Below, piece after piece: positions 25,750-37,141 of a DNA stretch of 64,000 bases (positions are counted from its first letter, which is position 1; the number at the start of each line of letters is the position of its first letter). The translations under genes were made by a program, and so were the position numbers. The notes under the pieces were generated by a model. It was not told the DNA's origin, searched no databases, and saw only the letters and a list, made by a program, of their open reading frames with translations. Origin of the DNA: Physella acuta (Eukaryota; Mollusca; Gastropoda; Physidae); contig NW_026733782.1 of assembly GCF_028476545.1 (NCBI RefSeq), positions 1-64,000 on the forward strand. Direction: 5' to 3'.

Positions 25750-26460
25750 CACACCTTATTTTAATCTAGTTCTTATGCCATTTTATTTTTTTCCTTTGAT
25801 TATTATATATGCAATTGATGTTCATTGTTCATGTCTTTGATGCTATGTAAAATCTATCAAATATATTATTATTATTACTGATTTAAATGTTTAAAACAAT
25901 TGAATTAATAAAAATAAAAATAAAAAAAAATCTACCCCCTCCTCTCTCCCCCTCTATCCACTTTACCCTCAGACATGATAACCCCACAATCCCTTTAACT
26001 GTTCCAACGACCCCACCACCCACCGCAACATCAATATCCAGAACTTATTTAAAGTTCTAAATCTTGTCTCTTTCCCCTCATCTTTCACACTGCAACCTTT
26101 TGAAAACTCAATGCGACCACTACAACACCCTTTCAACTAGTCAACTTAAGTTGTTTCCCTACATAGAAAATGCTTCACTGTCCCATTGACCCTCTCTGAA
26201 AAATTTCCTTTCCTCTCCCCACCCAGACTTCTGACACTTTCATTTGACCTTCACCCCTTTTACTGTCATCCTTTGCAATTTTTTTATAATCAAATACATG
26301 ACATCATGTAAATATTCATTATGTACATTTGCAAAACCTTTCGTTTTCATTTGGTGTTCAAAATTATGTTTAAAAATTTGATGTTGATGTACTTGTTTTA
26401 ATTGCAAATAAAAGTATTTAAAAAAAAAATAAAAAAAAAAATTAAAAAAAAAATTTATTT
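25750..26460 (+). other. Two A-tailed sequences, possibly retroposed
   Basis: A first segment ends in an A-rich tail near 25900-25930, and a second has AATAAA at about 26407 followed by A-rich DNA up to 26455. This looks like 3' UTR-type sequence or retroposed transcript ends. No coding frame is seen and no flanking duplication was established. Confidence 0.3.
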
Positions 26461-26484
26461 TTTTATTTTTTGGGCATCTCTTCA

Positions 26485-26621
26485 GCCAACTGGATGTTTC
26501 ACTGACAGCATACTGACAACGTCATGAAGCTGACATTCCAACATCCGGTCCGAATAGTCACACGAATTTTCCACTGGTAACCCCCGACCACCCCCCAGAC
26601 ACTCCCCCCCCCCCGGGGGTC
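26485..26621 (+). other. 5' UTR of the mucin-like gene
   Basis: A T-rich tract ending CATCTCTTCAG at 26484 is a plausible acceptor for a 5' UTR exon. The start codon at 26622 follows a C tract and CGGGGGTC. The upstream exon, if any, is not identified. Confidence 0.4.
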
Positions 26622-27135
26622 ATGAGCTATGAAGACTACATCCAACCATTTGAAGGATACAGCGGCAAGATCAGCCAGATAGCGCTACGAACCCTCGGCA
26701 CGTCCCTCACCATGTCGCAGATCCCGGGGGATTCGAACCAGGGCTGCACCATCTCCATGTACACGAGGTACGAGTTCGACGACTTGACCAGGCCTAGACC
26801 TGACCCTAACCCGGTTCAAGCCAGCAGTGGCACCGTCTCATTCCAAAAGCAAGCGACGTACGGGTTAGATCAGACAGTGAAGAGGCTATGGACAGGGAAA
26901 GAGAAGATGATGTTGTCATTGTTGTCCGCTGCAGGAGTTGCCGTTCTTGCCCTCACTGTGTTTGTTGTCCTGTTGGCTCTAGGGGTGCTAGGGCCAAGCT
27001 TGGGGGTAAGATATGATTGTTATATCACAACTACTAGTAAAGTTTCAGTATAGTTCAATTTTCTAAAAGAAGATTAAACTTGTACTAAATAAAAATAAAA
27101 ATCAACACAATTATTACATAGAAAAAAAAAATATA

Positions 27136-27195
<60 letters not shown>

Positions 27196-30100
27196 CCTCA
27201 ATATACATACTATAACCTTTTCTTACCAGAGCAGTACAGAGACACTGACGTCCAGTACGATAAACACTACCAGATATTCTTATACTACCTCAACAGAAGG
27301 TTCGACAACTGTTAGTGTTGGTACATATTTTTCCACAAACGTCTCACATACAGCGACACAGGGTACAACGAGAGGACCACCAACTATACAAACACAAACA
27401 GAAATGACCACAGTAACTGGTGATGTCACACAAATGACCACAGGAAATGGTGACGTCAAACCAACCACCACACAATCTGTAACAATGAAAGAACGACCAA
27501 CTGTAGCAACACCAACAGAAATGACCACAGGAAATGGTGACGTCACACAAATGACCACACAATCTGTAACAATGAAAGAACGACCAACTGTAGCAACACA
27601 AACAGAAATGACCACAGGCAATGGTGACGTAACACAAATGACCACACAATCTGTATCAATGAAAGAACGACCAACTGTAGCAACACAAACAGAAATGACC
27701 ACACAAAATAGCGACGTCACACAAATGACCACACACAATAGTGACGTCACACAAATGACCACACAATCTGTAACAATGAAAGAACGACCAACTGTTACAA
27801 CACAAACAGAAATGACTACACAAAATAGTGACGTCACACAAACTGTAACAATGAAAGACCGACCAACTGTAGCAACACCAACAGAAATGACCACAGGAAA
27901 TGGTGACGTCACACAAATGACCACACAATCTGTAACAATGAAAGAACGACCAACTGTAGCAACACAAACAGAAATGACCACACAAAATAGTGACGTCACA
28001 CAAAAGACCACACAATCTGTAACAATGAAAGAACGACCAACTGTAGCAACACAAACAGAAATGACCACACAAAATAGTGACGTTACACAGATGACCACAC
28101 ACAATAGTGACGTCACACAAATGACCACACAATCTGTAACAATGAAAGAACGACCAACTGTTACAACACAAACAGAAATGACCACAGGAAATGGTGACGT
28201 CACAACAATGACCACACATTCTGTAACAATGAAAGAACGATCAACTGTAGCAACACAAACAGAAATGACCACAGGAAATGGTGACGTCACGCAAATGACC
28301 ACACAATATGTAACAATGAAAGAACGACCAACTGTTACAACACAAACAGAAATGTCCACACAAAATAGCGACGTCACAGAAATGACCACGGGAAATGGTG
28401 ACGTCACACAAATGACCACACACAATAGTGACGTCACACTAATGACCACACAAAATAGTGACGTCACACAAATGACCACACTAACTGTAACAATGAAAGA
28501 ACGACCAACTGTTACAATACAAACAGAAATGACCACAGGAACTATTGACGTCACACAAATGACCACAGGAAATGGTGACGTCACAGCAATGACCACACAA
28601 TCTGTAACAATGAAAGAACGACCAACTGTTACAACACAAACAGAAATAACCACAGGAAATGGTGACGTCACAACAATGACCACACAATCTGTAACAATGA
28701 AAGAACGACCAACAGTAGCAACACAAACAGAAATGACCACACAAAATAGCGACGTCACACAAATGACTACACACAATAGCGACGTCACACAAATGACTAC
28801 ACACAATAGTGACGTCACACAAATGACCACACTACCTGTAACAATGAAAGAACGACCAACTGTTACAACACAAACAGAAATGACCACACAAAATGGTGAC
28901 GTCACACAAATGACCACACTACCTGTAACAATGAAAGAACGACCAACTGTTACAACACAAACAGAAATGACCACACAAAATAGCGACGTCACACAAATGA
29001 CCACACAAAATAGCGACGTCACACAAATGACTACACAAAATAGCGACGTCACACAAATGACCACACAATCTGTAACAATAAAAGAACGACCAACAGTTAC
29101 AACACAAACAGAAAGGACCACACAAAATAGCGACGTCACACAAACAGTAACAATGAAAGACCGACCAACTATAGTAACACAAACAGAAATGACCACTGGA
29201 ACCATTGACGTCACACAAATGACCACACTATCTGTAACAATGAGAGAACGACCAACTGTAGCAACACAAACAGAAATGACCACAGGAAATGGTGACGTCA
29301 CACAAATGACCACACAATCTGTAACAATGAAAGAACGACCAACTGTAGCAACACAAACAGAAATGACCACAGGAAATGGTGACGTCACACAAATGACTAC
29401 ACAATCTGTAACAATAAAAGAACGACCAACAGTTACAACACAAACAGAAATGACCACAGGAAATGGTGACGTCACACAAATGACCACACAAAATAGTGAC
29501 GTCACACAAATGACCACACAATCTGTAACAATGAAAGAACGACCAACTGTAGCAACACAAACAGAAATGACCACAGGAAATGGTGACGTCACACAAATGA
29601 CCACACAATCTGTAACAATGAAAGAACGACCAACTGTAGCAACACAAACAGAAATGACCACAGGAAATGGTGACGTCACACAAATGACCACACAATCTGT
29701 AACAATGAAAGAACGACCAACTGTAGCAACACAAACAGAAATGACCACAGGAAATGGTGACGTCACACAAATGACCACAGGAAATGGTGACGTCACACAA
29801 ATGACCACACAATCTGTAACAATGAAAGCACGACCCACATTAGCAACACAAACAGAAACAACGATGAAAGAGCAAACAACAGTATCAGTACAAGTTGTAT
29901 CGTCCCCTCAAACGGGAAACTTTACACAAGAGACAACACAAAGTGATGACATCACACATAGCAGTACGCAGAGTCATCACGGTGACGTCACCATCGCGCC
30001 CTCTCCATCTGTAACAATGAAAGGACGGCCAACTGCTCCGACACAGACTGAAATGTCCACACAAAATGCTGACGTCATACAAACTGAATCTTCCACACGT

Positions 30101-30391
30101 ATTGCTGACGTCACAAGAGCGGAGTTGTCAACACAAAATGGTGATGTCACACAAATCGTCACACAATCTGTAACAGTGAAAGGACGACCAACTGCCCCAA
30201 CACAAACTGAACCGACCGCGCAAAATGGTGACCTCACAAAAACGGAATCGTCCACTCAAAATGGTGGCGTCACACAAACGGAATCGTCCACTCAAAATGG
30301 TGACGTCATACAAAATGGTGACGTCACACAAAGCGTCACAGAATCCGTAACAAAGAAAGGACGTCCAACTATACCCGTACAAACAGAATGA
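26622..30391 (+). CDS. Single-pass membrane protein with long Thr-rich mucin-like repeats
   Basis: Two exons, 26622-27005 and 27230-30391, join in phase 0 at GGG|GTAAG and TTACCAG, giving 1181 residues. The first 90 residues are polar with no signal peptide. A hydrophobic helix covers about 97-121 (LLSAAGVAVLALTVFVVLLA) after a basic KRLWTGKEK stretch. That favours N-inside orientation with the rest outside. Exon 2 opens with a Ser/Thr stem holding N-glycosylation sequons NTT (140) and NVS (165). It then runs as repeats of a 10-residue unit (MTTGNGDVTQ or MTTQNSDVTQ) alternating with a 19-residue unit containing SVTMKERPTVATQTE. The last 180 residues are the same repeats, more diverged, with no folded end domain. 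O-glycosylated surface mucin is the inferred role. I do not recognise a named homologue. The open reverse strand is a by-product of the repeat. Confidence 0.8.
27131..27191. repeat. (TA)n microsatellite in the mucin-like gene intron
   Basis: TA tract inside the 224 bp intron, ending about 38 bases before the acceptor at 27229. Confidence 0.97.
27404..30388 (+). repeat. In-frame coding minisatellite (30 bp and 57 bp units)
   Basis: Units are multiples of 3, so copy-number change keeps the frame. The 30 bp unit nearly always contains the palindrome TGACGTCA, and the 57 bp unit contains ATGAAAGAACGACCAACTGT. The 30 bp unit is present one to four times between 57 bp units. Copies are most alike between about 27480 and 29820 and decay toward the 3' end. 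Confidence 0.95.
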
Positions 30392-30472
30392 AATAAATTT
30401 TTAAATATAAATTATAAAATTTACAAACAAAATACACTATATGCAAATTCAGAGATCAAATTTATGAAGTAC

Positions 30473-30572
30473 TCAATAGGGCTGGTAAGTAGGTCACCAA
30501 CCAGTTCTACGGCTCAATAAAACCGGCATGAGCCATAGAACTGGTTGGTGACCTACTTACCAGCCCTATTGA
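30473..30572. repeat. 44 bp near-perfect inverted repeat (hairpin)
   Basis: Arms 30473-30516 and 30529-30572 are complementary with one mismatch, around a 12-base loop. The outer ends read TCAATAGGGCTGG and CCAGCCCTATTGA. It starts 82 bases after the mucin-like stop, so it could lie in the 3' UTR. It may be a tiny fold-back insertion or a structured UTR element. Confidence 0.9.
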
Positions 30573-30594
30573 ACTGAAGCGTTTGTATTGTCTG

Positions 30595-30790
30595 AAAATG
30601 GATGTACATGGTGACAAAAAAGGTGTACATGGACAAAAATATTTACATGAACAAACACCAAAGTGAACAAAAGATCGATTGTAAATAAGGCCAACAAGTA
30701 AAACGCCAAATTGACATAAAGCCGGGATGTACATAAGTTCGACGCAAAATGGCCGACACCCAAAAGGCCGACTGGATATAAAACCATGTT
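30595..30790. repeat. Loose phrase-type repeat
   Basis: Short phrases built on GTACATG, GACAAA, AAATGGCCGAC and AAAGGCCGACT recur at irregular 15-25 base spacing. It is too degenerate to assign a unit. Confidence 0.4.
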
Positions 30791-31299
30791 TACCGTAGCT
30801 ATTTTGACTTTAGATATTGTGGATACGATTGGTGGCCAGTCTATAAAATGTTATACAATGTATTTGGTTTTGAGGGTGGTTTAAATATAAGACATTTTCT
30901 ACTGTTTATGCGTCCAAGATCTTTAGTATTATAATTTACTAACCCAGATTTTAAATTCGCTACACCGATAGTATCGCAGAGTCCTAGCATTAGAATTTAA
31001 TGTTAAAATGCTTTTAAAATAAATAAAAAATTGTCAAACTGATTTTAAAAGTGTAACAATATATACCCTTCTCGCTTTCCGCATTGTTTTTAACAACCCG
31101 TAGGCTTCAGTTTTTATATAACCTCAACATTATACAGAAACTACTGGTTTTACTCGTTGATAATTTGTTAAATTAATTAAATTAAATTAAAAACAGATTT
31201 TAACAAGTAGATAAGGGATATTTTTTTTATATAACCTGCATTAGGTGAAATATTCGCATGTGGTGAACCTGTTTTCGAGCGGCCATATTTCTTAAGCAT
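30791..31299. other. No gene recognised
   Basis: AT-rich DNA without a coding exon, RNA gene or clear repeat. Confidence 0.4.
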
Positions 31300-31551
31300 G
31301 GGACGGCTTGGTCAAATAGTAGAGCTTACGTCTGCCAACCCGGAAGTCGTGAGTACGAATCCCGGGCTCGAGTCTCTAGGACGTCCTTGAGTCCACCCAG
31401 CCCTGACGGGTACCTGTCTCGCTTTAGGGAAACACAGGCGGCTGGGTATAGTGATGATCACACTATCCCTTTGTACAAAAAGATCATTGAAAGAAATGGA
31501 CTCGTTTCATCTGCTCCATGTGTTTTGGGCACGAACGGGAAAAGAAGATGG
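31300..31551 (+). repeat. SINE family B copy, plus strand
   Basis: The tRNA-like head (GGACGGCTTGGTCAAATAG, later GAGTACGAATCC) is followed by CCACCCAGCCCTGACGGGTA, TTAGGGAAACACAGGCGGC and GGGCACGAACGGGAAAAGA. This is one of the fullest family B copies here and sets the orientation used for the others. Confidence 0.8.
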
Positions 31552-31596
31552 TGATATTTCCAACCAATACATTTATCACATGTTATCTAGTATATT

Positions 31597-31715
<119 letters not shown>

Positions 31716-32505
31716 AAATATATGTATTATATAGTCATATATACACTTCTTCATACATGTGCATGTGCAAGGAAGCTGTATGTGTAAATGTATATAGATA
31801 GGCCTACAGCTAATTGGCAAAAAAACAACTTTTTTTATAAAGGAAGATTCAGCCCAGGAAACATTAGGTAAAAAATTAGATGTTGTTTTCCCTTTACACA
31901 TTTTTCCCCCTGGATTCCCTAGACGTTCCTTATTAGCTTTTTTTTTGTTGTTTGTCATTTATTTTGATAGAAAAAAGTTGCTAGTTCTAGTCTCTTAAGC
32001 CGTAGACTGTGCGTCTAGCAGGCTTTGAAAGCTACTAATACGGCCATAAATAAGTTATCGGCTAGGTCTGGGCGATAACTGACAGCTAATGGTGAGGTTT
32101 CGGTGGGGGGGGGGGATGTTGGGGTGTTTCGGTGAGGGGGTAAGGATTTTGTAGTCTCAGGACTTCCCTGCCAGGAAATGATGACTCCCAGAATGCCCGT
32201 GGGGACGGGATGATATGTGGCCGTGATAAACAGAAATGATTGAGAGTAATGGCGTTTTTTGTTGTTGAAAAAAAAAAACAGGAAAAAAATCGGTCCAGAT
32301 TTTAAGTGTATTACTTCGATAAGAGAAAGGTAAACTAAAAGTGACTTATGAACCAAATTAGTTTTTTAACGAGGGGTGGGGGGGGGTGGGGGGAGAGTTG
32401 GGGTGGTTGTTATACGAGTGCTTATAATTATTTGATGTACTTTGGTTAAATAACAGATTGGGCTACACGTATGAGGATTTGAAAAAAAATAAGCTTTTAG
32501 TCTAA
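31716..32505. other. No gene recognised
   Basis: Unique-looking DNA with G tracts at about 32105 and 32378; no coding motif on either strand. Confidence 0.4.
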
Positions 32506-32690
32506 TAGAGCAGAAGGAGTAGAGTTAACCTCTTTTTAAGACCTAGACATCACGAACAGGTCAGCGCAATGCCCACTCGTCTTGACTTTCTGAGACCATA
32601 ACCAGGTACTCACCAGGGCTGTGGATCTCCATGGACTCGAGCTCAGAAGTAGAACTGAAGAGCTTCAGGTCGTATCTCCCAGCTCTAATA
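32506..32690 (-). repeat. Diverged SINE family B copy
   Basis: Weak matches to family B words: AGCAGAAGGAGTAGAGTTAA, CCAGGTACTCACCAGGGCTG and TGGACTCGAGCTC. The head is hard to align. Confidence 0.45.
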
Positions 32691-32715
32691 CTCGACCCAG
32701 ACTTCAGGTGTTTGT

Positions 32716-33005
32716 TTCAAAATCAAAGGATCGATAACAAAAGGGATCAAAATTAATAGGGTCAAAACCAAGGCATCAAAGGGAAGGGGCCAAAATCAAA
32801 GGATCGATAACAAAAGGGATCAAAATTAATAGGGTCAAAACCAAGGCATCAAAGGGAAGGGTTCAAAACCAAAGGATCGATAACAAAAGGGGTCAAAATT
32901 AATAGGGTCAAAACAAGCGCATCAAAAGGAAGGGATCAAAACCAAACGGAGAAAACAACGGAATCAAAATGAAGAAATAAAAAAATCAGGGGATCTAAAT
33001 CAAGG
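32716..33005. repeat. 77 bp tandem repeat built of ATCAAAA words
   Basis: Three copies at a period near 77 bases, each a chain of GGATCGATAACAAAAGGG, ATCAAAATTAATAGGG and CATCAAAGGGAAGG. A degenerate tail follows. Confidence 0.9.
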
Positions 33006-33009
33006 GATT

Positions 33010-33190
33010 CAAACGAAAATATACGGGCACTTGATGTACATGGACATATACGGCATTATACGGGCACTTGCTGTGAATGAAAACATACGGGCACTTGATG
33101 TACATGGACATTTACGGGTGCTTGATTTATACGAAAATATACGGCACTTGCTGTGAATGAAAACATACGGGCATTTGATGTACTTGGAAA
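33010..33190. repeat. TACGGGCACTTG tandem repeat
   Basis: The word TACGGGCACTTG or close variants recurs about every 28 bases, alternating with GATGTACATGGACAT and CTGTGAATGAAAACA. It abuts the ATCAAAA array but shares no unit with it. Confidence 0.8.
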
Positions 33191-33639
33191 TAAATTTATG
33201 GCAGGCGGTATGGCGTTTTAAAAAAATTGGCGTTTTAAAACTGCCGTTTTTTACACACGTTTTAATTCTACAGAACATTGGCAGGATAAGGTTTTCATAA
33301 GGAAACTAAAAGCGATGTATTGTTACCTTTGTTACACACAAATAAAAAAACAAAAGCGCGCGAAAACACATGAAAAACCAACACCAACACAAACAATCAC
33401 AAACACATGCAGATACACACGTGTTATACAGTGTACATGTGGTATATCACCAGATAATGTCTCCGTCTTAGATTTTATATTTCTTTATTCTAAGTTTCAC
33501 CAAATGTTTAGTGTGTGTGATGGTCAGATAAATGAACTCACACAACATTTGTGGCCTTTTTTTGTTTTAAACCACTATATCGCTCGACGATTGCTTGTAA
33601 CAAATGTCATCACGTGATATGCCCTCGGCAACACTCAAA

Positions 33640-34390
33640 TTGAACCTTCCCCTGAAAGTGTGACGTGATCCTGTCAAGTCCCAGACGTTCCCCCCCCCCC
33701 CTGAAAGTGTGACGTGATCCTGTCAAGTCCCAGACGTTCTCCCCCCCCCTGAAAGTGTGACGTGATCCTGTCAAGTCCCAGACGTTCTCCCCCCCCCCCT
33801 GAAAGTGTGACGTGATCCTGTCAAGTCCCAGACGTTCCCCCCCCCCCCTGAAAGTGTGACGTGATCCTGTCAAGTCCCAGACGTTCCCCCCCCCCCCCTG
33901 AAAGTCTGACGTGATCCTGTCAAGTCCCAGACGTTCCCCCCCTGAAAGTGTGACGTGATCCTGTCAAGTCCCAGACGTTCTCCCCCCCCCCCTGAAAGTG
34001 TGACGTGATCCTGTCAAGTCCCAGACGTTCCCCCCCCCCTGAAAGTGTGACGTGATCCTGTCAAGTCCCAGACGTTCCCCCCCCCTGAAAGTGTGACGTG
34101 ATCCTGTCAAGTCTGAGACGTCCACGCCCCTGAAAGTGTGACGTGATCCTGTCAAGTCCAAGACGTTCTCCCCCCCCCCCCCCCAGTGAAAGTGTGACGT
34201 GATCCTGTCAAGTCCAAGACGTTCTCTCCCCCCGCCCTGAAAGTGTGACGTGATCCTGTCAAGTCCAAGACGTTCTCCTTCCCCAGTGAAAGTGTGACGT
34301 GATCCTGTCAAGTCCAAGACGTTCTCCCCCCCCCCCCCCTTGAAAGTGTGACGTGATCCTGTCAAGTCCCAGATAGTGTGACGTGATCCT
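33640..34390. repeat. 46 bp minisatellite with variable C tract
   Basis: About 16 copies, each with TGAAAGTGTGACGTGATCCT and TCAAGTCCCAGACGTTC followed by a C run of 5-14 bases. Period varies with that run. Late copies carry shared variants (CCAAGACG), showing at least two sub-blocks. Confidence 0.95.
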
Positions 34391-34798
34391 GTCTAGATCA
34401 ACTTAAAGACGTCCGACCCAAACAACTCGCCCAGTTATTTAAAGCCTCGGTACCCTAAACAAAAGGTGCCAGGATAAAAATCTCCTACTGCCCCTTCCCC
34501 CCTCCCTTACACACATTTTTTTCCAATACTCCAAAACGTGTTGAACTTTGATTCACTACACCAATCGATTGAAAAAAAACAACATTGTTTTAAGTCTCGG
34601 CAATTTTTTTGTCATGTGATGATTCATTGTAACAAATTATTGAACAGATTATCGATCCGCCCTTGTATCCACCGTCACCCACCCCACCCTCCCCCCGTCC
34701 CACAAACTCACAAAGTTACAGGTATAATAAAGGCAAGTAATCGATGTGATTGATTTTTTTTTTTAGTTTGAGTGCTACGGTTCTGTGGTCCACCTAAG

Positions 34799-34865
34799 CG
34801 CGGGTTGTGGGGGTTGTGGGGGTTGTGGGGGTTGTGGGGGTTGTGGGGGTTGTGGGGGTTGTGTG
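34799..34865 (+). repeat. G-rich repeat GGGGGTTGT, quadruplex-prone
   Basis: Seven tandem copies of GGGGGTTGT give many spaced G runs on one strand, a classic G-quadruplex pattern. Confidence 0.9.
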
Positions 34866-35214
34866 GTGAAGTAGTGAGGGGATTAAAGTTTAATCAGATT
34901 TTTCTCAGCAATTTTTTTCTTCTTCTTTGTGCCCCGCTCACAAGTTAGCCGACGTTGTTAAAACGTTCTAATTAAGTTAATACGGAGAATCGATTATTAT
35001 TTTTTTTTATTTTTAATTATTGCAGTTTGTTACGTGTGAATCTTGTTTCAAATTTTGACGTTTTTAAAAGAATTGTCTAAAAATTTGAGTAATTTAAATC
35101 ACTCATTTTAATTGTTAATGATTGGAATTTGCTAGTTAACAACAAGTGAGTTAAATTGTGTAATCAGTTGTTGTGAATTTTGTTGTTATTGTTGTCATTC
35201 TATTCACACAATGA
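34866..35214. other. No gene recognised
   Basis: AT-rich DNA without recognisable motifs. Confidence 0.4.
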
Positions 35215-35509
35215 GGTGAAGGCCAGCTGAAGTAGAGTTTGCCTGTCGATAAGGTATATCGTCATCTTTTCCCGTTCGTGCCCAAGACATATGGCGCAGA
35301 CGACATATATTTTATATTTCAGATGTCCTCGGCATATAAAGGAATAGCGTGATATGTACTATGCCCAGTTTTTGATTTCCATAACTTGAGTTAGGTACCC
35401 AACAGAGCTGGGTGGACACAAAGACATTCTACTGGCTTGAACCCGGATTCGAACTCGAGACTTATCAGATTATCAGTCTAGCTCTCTATCGCTAGGCCAT
35501 GCCTTCCCA
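35215..35509 (-). repeat. SINE family B copy, near full length
   Basis: On the minus strand it has TTTTCCCGTTCGTGCCCAAG, TTAGGTACCCAACAGAGCTG and the head GGATTCGAACTCGAGAC through GCTAGGCCATGCC. It is one of the longest copies here. Confidence 0.8.
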
Positions 35510-36215
35510 TACATTAGGTATTTGTCTGGCCAACACCAACCTACGCCATCACCTCTGCCAAATACCACAGCTAGTAGACCAACTACGACTCACCTACCCA
35601 GGGCTGATTTATTCAAGGGGAGCTAATTTATAAAGAATGTCACGTCTAAGTTATCTGTCCATAACTTGACAGTTCAACTCGCCAATAAAATCAGCTTCTC
35701 TTGTAATCACTTAATCAAGCTCGATTAAAATCCTCTTATTTATTGAGTAGAATGTATGTTGAAGGTATGAAGACTTCTTTTATGTTTTACTCTGAGAGCT
35801 GCCCTGACATAGACAAAATAGCAGCGAAAATACATAGAGCCAGAGCCAGAGGCAGAGGCAGAGTCTTGCCAGAGGCGTGGCGTACTTTCGATTATTTTAT
35901 CAACATTTTAAAAAAAATAATGTCTTTATATCATTTATAAGGAACAAATAAAATTGTGAACAGGTTAATATAAATCCTCTGAAAATGAAATGTCGGGCTC
36001 GTTTGACGCCACCTGTAACAGATGTCAAAGTGCAAGCAGTGAACGTCTGCTCCAAACAGTTGTAGATCTAAAGCAGACGACAAGTCGTTTGAGATTAAAC
36101 TCATTATCGCACAAAGCTGGGAAATTTGTATTCTGGACAGGTCAAACGTAAAGACGATAAAATGTTGCCTGTTTTAGGAGTAGTACAATATCAACAAAGT
36201 GTTTCAAAACGTATG
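35510..36215. other. No gene recognised
   Basis: Unique-looking DNA. A short CAGAGC/CAGAGG purine repeat lies at about 35838-35870. Confidence 0.4.
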
Positions 36216-36217
36216 AG

Positions 36218-36345
36218 TTGTGGAATATAAACGCATTAAATGGTGCAAGATTTAGGATTTGTGGAATATATACGCATTAAATGGTGCAAGATTTAGGATT
36301 TGTGGAATATGAATGCATAAAATGTTGCAAGATTTACAAATGTAA
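36218..36345. repeat. 41 bp tandem repeat, about 3 copies
   Basis: The unit contains GTGGAATATAAACGCATTAA and TGGTGCAAGATTTAGGATTT; the third copy is diverged. Confidence 0.85.
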
Positions 36346-36642
36346 AACTTGAAGACCACAAAAGATTGTGATTGCTAACCTTTCACCTGTCATCACTTAT
36401 TTTATAACTTACACTTCCGGTCGACCTTGACCTACCCATCCCGCTGTTGCCCATTATATTCCACCCAGACCATTCCATCAGTGAGCTTAATACAGTGAGC
36501 TTAGTCCAGCAGATTCGTGAATACACATACCATTAACAGATCGTGCACATATCGTACTACATAAACGGGGCAAGGAAGGGTGTATCATTTTGTTATAGTG
36601 TTATATAAAAGTTAAGTAAAGATTCCTTTTTAGACCTAGCAA

Positions 36643-36768
36643 AGGATTGGGCAGATGTTCCTATGTTTCTTGACCTCGGCATTTGAATGAATATTGTGGT
36701 CAGTACTATTTTCAGCAGCTTTTACTTTCCTAACGTGAGTTAGGTACTCATTGGAGCTGGGTAGACTC
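36643..36768 (-). repeat. SINE family B copy interrupted at 36769
   Basis: Minus-strand words GGATTGGGCAGATG, TTGACCTCGGCATTTGAA and GAGTTAGGTACTCATTGGAG break off exactly where a MITE end begins. The rest of the SINE is not found after the MITE. Confidence 0.65.
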
Positions 36769-36870
36769 CAGTGTTTCTTCCAGACTTTTTTCTTCGGTGG
36801 GGGGGGGGGGGTACTTGAAATTTTCAGGGGGGGGGGGTGGTAGACTTTCTTAGGGGGGGGGGGGGGCTCC
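36769..36870. mobile_element. Poly-G/C MITE, left part, inside a SINE
   Basis: CAGTGTTTCTTCCAGAC is an exact family terminus, followed by CTTCGGTGGGG, TACTTGAAATTTTCAGGGG and TAGACTTTCTTAGGGG. No right terminus was found, so it is truncated or rearranged. Confidence 0.6.
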
Positions 36871-37141
36871 ACAATGTGTTTACGTGGATGCCGATGCTGC
36901 CACATTATGTCGTGGTATGGGGGTGGGGGTTACCAAAATATCATATTATATGAGGCTTGTGTAGGTCGAAAATGTCCCAGTTTCGTTTCATTTGTGCGTC
37001 GAAAGAAAGCTAATTGTAAAGCATTAACATAACTCGTTGAACATAAATTCATCAAATTTTCTAAATACGTCAAAAGGCTGCGACATTAGCAATTACGTTT
37101 TTTCCCAGGCCCAAAGTAAAGTTGGTGGAACTGTTGCTCGG

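Noticed and set aside
27280-29838. An 852-codon open frame on the minus strand opposite the mucin-like exon, and shorter ones in its other frames.
   Set aside because: The repeat period is a multiple of 3 and the unit lacks stops on the reverse strand, so openness is automatic. The plus frame has a spliced membrane head and stem, while the reverse frame has neither.
33640-34390. Possible CRISPR-like array of regular repeats and spacers.
   Set aside because: The 'spacers' are only C tracts of variable length in a eukaryotic genome; it is a minisatellite. The same holds for the other arrays.
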